A stretch of 64,000 bases of DNA, from positions 10,464,790 to 10,528,789 of the forward strand of contig OZ026844.1 of assembly GCA_964023205.1 (NCBI GenBank). Reading direction: 5' to 3'. Position numbers and translations under genes: made by a program. The notes under the pieces are model-generated. The model saw only the letters and a program-made list of their open reading frames with translations, did no database searches and had not been told where the DNA came from. The DNA comes from Lutraria lutraria. Taxonomy: Eukaryota; Mollusca; Bivalvia; Venerida; Mactridae. Below, piece by piece: positions 57,631-64,000 of the stretch (the stretch's first letter is position 1; every line of letters starts with the position of its first letter).

Positions 57631-57866
57631 ATTATTTAATTCGCATATTAGTTGTGTATAGTTTCTTAGCGTATCTGGTTTAAGCTGGGCAAACACAAAG
57701 TCGCCAGCACTACCCTGTATTTTTGGAAGTAAGTTGTCTAGCTTCTGGTCATTACTCCAATGTTGTCTCTCAGCTATTGTTTCAAATCGGTTTATCCAGA
57801 CTTTCCACTCATCTTTTCCAGTGAAAGCTGGTAATTTAATGTTAGAGCTACATTGATGGCTTTTTT
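57151..57866 (-). pseudogene. gag: gag, capsid-like part, disrupted by duplication
   Basis: Open in the next frame from the T6 run, with KLPAFTGKDEWKVWINRFE, then ETPRTFAAKFSRRDQ and EEYAAELKRLYNKAH. This matches the retrotransposon gag pattern of 'F.G...W..W...F' followed by the 'F..R.Q...E....Y...L..L' region. An acidic tract (DSDIEENE) follows. The frame enters the second copy of a 430 bp tandem duplication out of phase and stops at 57151. The unbroken continuation lies in the left copy (56766-57195). Confidence 0.8.
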
Positions 57867-58322
57867 ATTGAAATTTGATCTTTGATTGGTTCTTGTGTAG
57901 GGACTTTGGTCTACGTAATCATTTTGTTGCGGGGAAACATGTTGATTATGGGGGTTGTTTCTGTAGCCTGAGTTATAATCACCTTGGTTTCTGACTGTGT
58001 TGTTATAATTATCATTTATTTCATGGTGCTGAGAACCTGCTGTGGTTTGGTCTTTGTTACATAAGGTTGTAAGTATTGATGTCATGCTTTGTAGGGCCTG
58101 TGACATTTGACCTTGCATATTTGTCATACTTTGAAGAGTGTTTTTCACCCATATTGGAGAATCATTTCGCTCTTGATTTTCTATTTCTAAGACATTTCCA
58201 TGAGATGTAGCTGGTTCTATGTCATTATGGCTATCTGTCTGGCCTGGCCTTTCATTTTCTTGCTGTAATGGAGTTGTTCTAAAGAATACTTCTCTCTCTC
58301 CATCTGAATCAGAATCTGCCAT
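57867..58322 (-). pseudogene. gag: gag, N-terminal part
   Basis: Begins at ATG 58322 (MADSDSDGEREVFF). The longer frame reaching 58379 has only a GTG and runs into the primer site. About 150 residues rich in Asn/Gln/Ser, with a Met/Gln repeat (QSMTNMQGQMSQALQSM) that may form a helix. At the T6 run 57861-57866 the frame shifts. Without correction it runs to a stop at 57792. Gag forms the particle that packages element RNA. This N-terminal part has no recognised domain. Confidence 0.7.
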
Positions 58323-58380
58323 CTTGACGAAGGCTAAGTGTCGATCACTGAATCTAAGTTGACAAATCAAAGATTCCACT

Positions 58381-58392
58381 GCGCTGCCACCA
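58381..58392 (-). other. Primer binding site, tRNA-Leu type
   Basis: Seven bases inside the 5' LTR the minus strand reads TGGTGGCAGCGC. The first 11 bases complement the 3' end (with CCA) expected of tRNA-Leu(AAG). This marks minus-strand DNA priming and confirms element orientation. Confidence 0.65.
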
Positions 58393-58399
58393 TAAATTA

Positions 58400-59657
58400 T
58401 GTCACGTGCCGGAGCGGTTTCCTTATATATGTTTCTGTGTTGTGTATTTCTTTCCGTCCAGTAAGTTTGTTGTAAATTTATAAATAATAGACAGTAATAT
58501 GGACTCTGACCACTTAATTAACTCAAAGTCTACATAAAATAATATAACATATAATAACAAAGAAAACCCAAGATGAAATAAAGTTTCTTACATTTATTGA
58601 TATTATTACTATTTAATTCACCATAGTCATTTCAATGTTCATATATTCATAACATATTCAGTAATAATTCAGTATAATTCATTTAACTATTAAATATCAA
58701 CAATTGAATATAAAATGGTAAGAAAATAAATTAACTCAATAATGTACACATCTGTCAAATACCTGCTCAGTAATCTTAGATCCTTAAAATTAACTCAATT
58801 AATTTAGAATCAACAAATAATTTAGACAATTTATACTCAGGTATCCTAAAAACTATTAAACTTGCTTAAAAATATTATAAGTATTATTCAATTTACTTCA
58901 AATAAATAATCAACAAAAATGTTTAAGAAAAATAATTATGAAGCGTACCTATGCTAATGAAAATTCAGAGTCCCGGAATTTAACCGGAGCGTGCCTTATA
59001 TAGTGCACCAAAGACGCTGTGCAGTGCACCAAAATAACTGTGCAGTCTAATACTGCACAACAATTCCTGTGCAGTTTACGTTGGAAACTGCACCAGACCG
59101 CACCAGACTGCGCGCAATGCACAGCGCTGCACTGGACCGCACAAAGAACGCACAAGACCGCACCAACGTCTCTGTGCAGTTACGTAGCTAAAATTCTACT
59201 TAGATAAGTTTAAAAGTTAAAATCTAATAAATAAACATGAGAAAAACATCTACGAGGTAGATTTATATAAAAAGTAAAGTATGCTTACGTTCAAAGTGAA
59301 AAATGTGAAGTTATAGTGATCGATGATCTCAAAAATAAATTTATCGTATAGAGTTATCGTCTGACAGTTGGCAATGTAAACTACCCACAAAACCCTTCAA
59401 AAGGTCAAATACACAAAACATCCGGGTCAAATAAACATGGCGGGCAGATGCTGCCAAAGTGTACATGAAGTGATAAACCTAGTAGATATTGGATTTGTAA
59501 CATAAATATACAGGTAAAGTGTACTTGTAATGAGGTTTAACTCAGTTACAGGAATGAACGAATAATAAATACTAACATATGACATAAGATTAATTACGCA
59601 CAAATCGTTGTAAAAATGATCCGAGGCAAAGTAAACAAATATCTTACTAGACCGGCA
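58400..59657 (-). repeat. 5' LTR (element sense)
   Basis: Plus-strand limits TGTCACGTGCCGG to ACTAGACCGGCA. Equal in length to the 3' LTR, with about 11 substitutions and no net indel. Sequence beyond 59657 does not match what follows the other LTR. Confidence 0.93.
58994..59180 (-). promoter_or_regulatory. LTR promoter candidate: TATA box with GTGC-motif array
   Basis: On the minus strand TATATAAGG (58994-59002) is preceded upstream by about 178 bp with ten (G/T/A)GTGC words, many as GTGCAG or GTGCGGT, plus four CTGCAC words. The same arrangement is in the 3' LTR (49075-49262). The sequence shows a TATA element and a dense motif cluster. A role in transcription is inferred. Confidence 0.5.
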
Positions 59658-60144
59658 TTGTGAATTAATGTGATACAGGAGCATTCAAAACGGGTTGTCA
59701 GCTTTGGTGTATACAAATTCCAATTTCAGACAAAACAACATGATTTTCCCCAATTGGGTACTGGTGCCTTTCCCCAAATGAAGAGAAGAATCCCAGTAAT
59801 AGTCTAAATACAGACAACTGGACGATTCAGAATAATGTACCATAACTTCCTAAAGTTTCATTATATCTATACATGAGGATAATTCTTATCTTAACCATAA
59901 CATTAATTACATAAAAGGAAAGAAAATGTCATTGTACACCTATCACTTTCATTTATTTGTTTGATTTCTGTAAATGTATACTTTTGAAGTAAGAGTTTAT
60001 CAAGCAATACAATACAGGGTTACTCAGAGTTACAGTTTGAAAAGTCATCACTTTTTGTGTCTAGAAATCTGTTGTTACAGAAACTATAGAAATATTAGTA
60101 GCATCTGAAACATAATCCTTTTATTTACAGTTCACCTAGTTTAG
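59658..60144. other. Flank between retrotransposon and coding block
   Basis: No repeat family or coding frame recognised. It includes the AATAAA (minus) at 60120-60125. Confidence 0.5.
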
Positions 60145-61008
60145 TTAAGCTTTAGTTAAGCTTTCAATGATCAATGGTGTATTGTCTAAAATAATTTTGT
60201 AAACATTTTCATGAAACAAAGAAACAATAGAACCATCATGGTAGGCTTTATAATTGCTGTAACCATTTTCTAACCATTCCAGGAAATCTGCTTACAGTTA
60301 AAAAGTGTTCAACCATTTATGGACAAAAAAATTCACATCTTTTAAAATGAAGGCAGTTTATGATTGTCAAACAAGCATTGTATGGATGAGATTCTTTAAT
60401 GTCCTTCAGTGCAAGATGTATGAACATCTCTAATGGAACGCCATGATTGACATTTGTGGTTGTCGATGGGCAATACATTGTGGGTATTAATTCTGTGATA
60501 AATCGACTGTTAAAGTTAATGGTGTTTATTTTCCCATCATACTGGTCTGATGGTTACTGTTTGTATCAAAGTTAGTTTAATGTTTAATGAAGCATGCTTG
60601 CATCAGTACAAATGAGACTTATTTAATTGTTCCTTGCACTGATGTGTGAACTTGTATTGTTTATGGACATCTATTCAGATTTGCTTGAACAAAGATTAGG
60701 TTTTATGGTACACAAATGTACCATTAAGACCATTGTCCAATCATGAATTTGTAACAACTTGTGGCTTTTCATTCTTATTTGAATGGAGAAGAATAGTCTT
60801 AATATAGTTTTTATTTCAATAGATTTCTGTCCACTTAATTTCTGCACATTACCAATCTGTATTCCATCATTTGGAAAGCATTCTAATATGAATTTGAATG
60901 AAAGTGTGAATTCCGAAAACTCTTCTGCTGTTGAATGTTGTTTGTATTTTACTGCTATTAAAGTCTAAGTTTGATACATCCAAAAAATTTTCGATGGTTC
61001 TCCATTAA
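60145..61008 (-). pseudogene. Frame-disrupted 3' coding block of an unidentified gene
   Basis: A TTTTTAG acceptor at 61009 leads into about 860 bp of coding-like sequence on the minus strand. Long open stretches fall in shifting frames: 60671-60964 (KYKQHSTAEEFSEFTLSFKF, then ECFPNDGIQIGNVQKLSG), 60603-60676 (DVHKQYKFTHQCKEQLNK), 60317-60576 (ELIPTMYCPSTTTNVNHGV, then LEMFIHLALKDIKESHPYN) and 60145-60287 (FLEWLENGYSNYKAYHDGS). A stop at 60145 is followed by AATAAA (60120-60125). It may be a decayed gene end or a real terminal exon with assembly indels. It lies downstream in the same sense as the two clean exons at 62.6-63.1 kb and enters in a compatible phase. No family recognised. Confidence 0.5.
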
Positions 61009-61254
61009 CTAAAAATATAAAGTGAAAAATGAGACATGTTTATTATACCATGTTAGGATGTTTAAAGTGTACATATATAAGAGTCAGATTTCTTGAAAAT
61101 CTTATTTTATGAGTATAATGCCTGTATTATATTATCACAAAACTAATTGTGTAATCAGAATAATATTATTGTATTTTCTTCACAAAATGACCTTAAACTC
61201 AGACTGTAAACTGACCAAATATCTGTAGTACACCTATTTACTCATGGGCATTTT

Positions 61255-62390
61255 TAGCTCACATGTCACAAAGTGACAAAGTGAGCTATTAGGATCACTC
61301 TCCGTCCGGCGTCCGGCGTCGTGCGTCGTCAAACTTTTTGTTGTGACCACACTAGGGGCCACATTTTTGGCTCAATTTTAGCAAAACTGGGTCAGAACGT
61401 TAATATCAACAAAATCTCGGACGAGTTCGATATTGGGCCATTTGGGGTCAAAAACTAGGTCACCAGGGCCAAATAAGGGAAAACCTTGTGAACACTTTAG
61501 AAATCACTGTTTTGACTTTATCTTCATGAAATTTTGTCAGAATGTTTATTTTAATAATATGTAGGTCAAGTTTGATAATGGGTCATTTCTGTAGTAAAAT
61601 TAGGTCACTAGGGCAAATTGCTGGAAAACCTTGTGAACACTCTAGAAGTCACTGTTTTGATTGGATGATCATGAAACCTTGTCAGAATGTTTGTCTTCAT
61701 AATATCTTGGACGAGTTTGAACATGGGTCATCTTGGGTCAAAAACTAGGTCGCTAGGTCAAATCTTATGAAAAACCATGTTAACACTGTAGATTTCACAG
61801 TTATTATTGGATCTTCACCAAACTTTGTCAAATCGTTTGTTTTAATGATATAACGGTCAGGTTATCTGGGGTCAATAACTAGGTCACCAGGTCAAATCTT
61901 AGGAAAACTTTGTTAACACTGTAGATGTCACAGTTTTAATTGGATCTTCACCAAACCTTGTCAGAATGTTTGCCTCAATGATATGTGGGTGGGTCAAGGT
62001 TGGACATGGGTCAGCTGGGGTCAAAAACTGGGTCACCAGGTCAAATCTTAGGTAAAAATCTTGTAAAAGCTCTAAATGTCATGGTTTTAATTGGATCTTG
62101 GCAGATTGTTTGTATTAATGATATTAAGGACAAGTTCAAATATGGGTCACCTAGGGTAAAAAACCAGGTCACAAGGTCAAATCTTAGGAAAACCTTATTA
62201 ACTCTGTAGATGTCAAATTTTGATCGTATCTTCACCAAACCTAGTCAGACTGTCTTAATGATATGTAAGACAAAGTCGAACATAGGTCGTCTGGGGTCAA
62301 AAACTATGTCACCGGTTCAAAACAATGTTTTAATGAGTGAACAGTGATTGTCATGTGAGCGATATAGGGCCATCTTGGCCCTCTTGTTTT
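61255..62390 (-). mobile_element. Pearl-like element, full length, minus orientation
   Basis: The right end is the complement of ACAAGAGGGCCAAGATGGCC with TCGCTCACATGAC. The left end is the hairpin TAGCTCACATGTCACAAAG / GTGACAAAGTGAGCTA, next to a 'ccgtccggcgtccggcg' block equivalent to the one at 47440. Between are about six ~155-170 bp units with 'ccttgtgaacactcTAGA'-type and 'gggtcaaaaactaggtcacc' words. Same end structure as 46795-47455. It lies in the intron of the unidentified gene. Confidence 0.8.
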
Positions 62391-62558
62391 GGCTATTGTT
62401 ACATAGTAAAAAACAAAATCCCTACCCTACCTACCTAGTCCTAAAGTACTTGGTCAAAACAAAAAACTTTTATTTTTATTTTTAGCCTAGGGTTGACAAC
62501 TTCACATGTTTTCATATAATGAAACCAAACTTTGATACATACATACACTTAGACATAC

Positions 62559-62666
62559 ATTTAATCTTGCAATTTCCTTGTCAATGAAAAAACTCTTTTC
62601 ATTTGTTTCTCTACGCTCCTCCAATTCTAGTGAATTCACTGTCTGCTCAGTTTTCTCATCACATAT
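62559..62666 (-). CDS. Exon of unidentified gene (36 codons)
   Basis: TTTCAG acceptor, 36 open codons, AAT/GTATGT donor, phase 0 to 0. Charged sequence ICDEKTEQTVNSLELEERRE then SFFIDKEIARLN, likely helical or coiled coil. Joins in frame to the exon at 62979-63127. Confidence 0.6.
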
Positions 62667-62978
62667 CTGAAATGTAGGTAGAATGAAAATCTGGTCCAGC
62701 AAACGGATTTCTTTTGAATACTGTATAAATATTTATATATTATTACTATATATTATTTATTTATACATATTTATTTTAGCCTACCCCTAGCAGCAATACA
62801 TTTTTAAGATTTACTCTGGCAGTCAATAAGTTATAACAATTTGACCTCTGATTTCATAAATATGATCTTGTCCTTGCAGCAAATCTTTCGTTGACAACAT
62901 CCTATTTCATAGTCTTCAGTAAGGGTACTGATAAACTATATATCTGACTGGTGGGGCTTTATAAATGTTTGAACTTAC

Positions 62979-63127
62979 TCTTTGTACTGGTTTACAATCA
63001 TTTTGCTGTTCTGTACATTGTTCTTCCTTGCATTTATCATCCACTGTTTGTTTATTAAGTTTGTGTAATGTTTCATCATCGTCTGTCTCCATTTTGTAAC
63101 AGCATTCAGCTGACACATTTTGTCGTT
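62979..63127 (-). CDS. Exon of unidentified gene (49 codons)
   Basis: ATTTTAG acceptor after a pyrimidine-rich tract, 149 nt (2 + 49 codons), AGA/GTAAGT donor. Acidic and Cys-containing (METDDDETLHKLNKQTVDD, then KCKEEQCTEQQNDCKP). Earlier exons would lie to the right of the window or were not recognised. No known family; a coiled-coil or disordered linker fits. Confidence 0.55.
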
Positions 63128-63609
63128 CTAAAATGAAAAAAATGAAAAAGTATGTCTTCCATAATGGCAGCAAATCACACCAGATACACAAAAGCAATTT
63201 TGTTGTATTTGTCTAACTCAGATATATTGATAAGTGATCTTTTTGCTTGTACATGTATAAAAATCTAGTAGCTCATTTCAGACAGAGAGAAAATCAAAAT
63301 CTCTCCATTTGCCCTTCGACCAATTGGTGTTAACTCGATCTTTGACCAATTGACTTGGGTCTTGTCAGACCTGTGTGTGATATCGCTATAGTTGACATTA
63401 AGTGTCATCTTGGCTGTTCACTGATGGGCATGTTTTTTTTCATTTTGAAGTTTTATAGCAGATATGAAAATTCTGTATAGAGGGACAAATGGTGCAAATA
63501 CTGATATTTGTCCCTTGAGTGCAAAGAAAATTGCTTGCTGCCAAAGAAATTTGTTAGTTCAGAAATGTACATTGAACAATACCCTGTGCCGCTTTGACAC
63601 TAATAACAC

Positions 63610-64000
63610 GATAGTACACTATATGGCTAAGGCCAAGGGCACGTAACTCTGGAATGAGTGGATCACTGGGCATGAAAATTGTGTCTTGTACATAATTTAA
63701 AAAATTATACATTTCATACTGATACTATATTTCAAGTTTCAATTCAATCCCTTGAAAAATGTGAAAGTAGTTTGCTCCACAAACATTCATGAACTAAGAA
63801 TGCCATTATATACTACATAAGTAAGTTGAAGGGCACATTACTGGATTGAGTGACTCGCTGGGCATGAAAATTGTGTATTGCACATTCTACACTTCATTGT
63901 GATTATATTTCAAGTTTAATTGTAATCGCTTACAGAAAGTGGACGTAGTTTGCTCCACAAACATGCAAAATTGTATGAGGACGGACCGACCATCAACCCA
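63610..64000 (+). repeat. Tandem-unit element running off the right edge
   Basis: Two ~195 bp units share 'gagtg-tc-ctgggcatgaaaattgtgt' and 'agtttgctccacaaacat' words. The last bases 'ggacggaccgacc' resemble the GC-rich block at the 3' side of the pearl-like elements. Confidence 0.55.

Larger units (their letters stand above)
48481..59657 (-). mobile_element. Ty3/Gypsy-type LTR retrotransposon, 11.2 kb
   Basis: Two direct 1258 bp LTRs enclose gag, protease, reverse transcriptase, RNase H and integrase in Ty3/Gypsy order, plus an extra zinc-finger open region. All run on the minus strand. About 11 differences between LTRs imply recent insertion, yet the coding part is broken: a one-base frameshift at a T6 run (57861-57866), a 430 bp tandem duplication in gag, a frame change at the protease/RT junction, a deletion in RT near 54670, and TAA at 52685. 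No target-site duplication is evident. It lies between the dynein gene and the unidentified gene at 60-63 kb. Confidence 0.95.

Noticed and set aside
48481..59657. Classification as BEL/Pao or Copia
   Set aside because: Domain order RT-RNase H-integrase, YIDD box, a CCHC gag and D-35-E with GPY/F-like end fit Ty3/Gypsy. Copia has integrase before RT.

Overview
The window reads as nuclear DNA of a bivalve mollusc, probably a clam. It is AT-rich and has long introns with GT-AG splice sites. It is packed with tRNA-derived SINEs, small inverted-repeat elements and 'pearl'-type elements of the kind known from bivalves. There is no prokaryotic gene organisation. Genus and species cannot be read from the sequence. 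Most coding sequence lies on the minus strand.

Positions 1-43611 hold the 5' part of one minus-strand gene, an axonemal dynein heavy chain best matching DNAH3. I could chain thirteen exons with consistent phase from an ATG at 43611 to the left edge of the window, giving about 651 residues of the N-terminal tail. The AAA motor lies beyond the edge. The introns (up to 11 kb) hold at least five SINE types, five small inverted-repeat families, a 1.4 kb inverted-repeat DNA transposon without transposase, and a 4.8 kb minisatellite at 18187-22969 that contains a recent ~2.2 kb internal duplication. One exon end, with its 5' splice site, is present three times in tandem at 5872-6105.

Positions 43612-48480 are intergenic: a possible small plus-strand ORF, two abutting pearl-like elements (45668-47455) and the two ends of a decayed Tc1-like transposase (47640-48228).

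Positions 48481-59657 are an 11.2 kb Ty3/Gypsy-type LTR retrotransposon in minus orientation. Its 1258 bp LTRs differ at about 11 sites. Order in its own direction: 5' LTR, Leu-tRNA-type primer site, gag with CCHC knuckle, in-phase TTTAAAC slippery heptamer, protease, reverse transcriptase, RNase H, integrase, then an extra open region with C2H2-like fingers and an Arg/Ser-rich tail in the place where other elements carry env, then the polypurine tract and 3' LTR. The copy is young but broken by several frameshifts, a 430 bp tandem duplication in gag, a deletion in RT and a late nonsense codon.

Positions 59658-64000 hold parts of a second, unrecognised minus-strand gene. Two clean exons lie at 62979-63127 and 62559-62666, and a frame-disrupted 3' coding block lies at 60145-61008. 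A pearl-like element sits between them, and another tandem-repeat element runs off the right edge.
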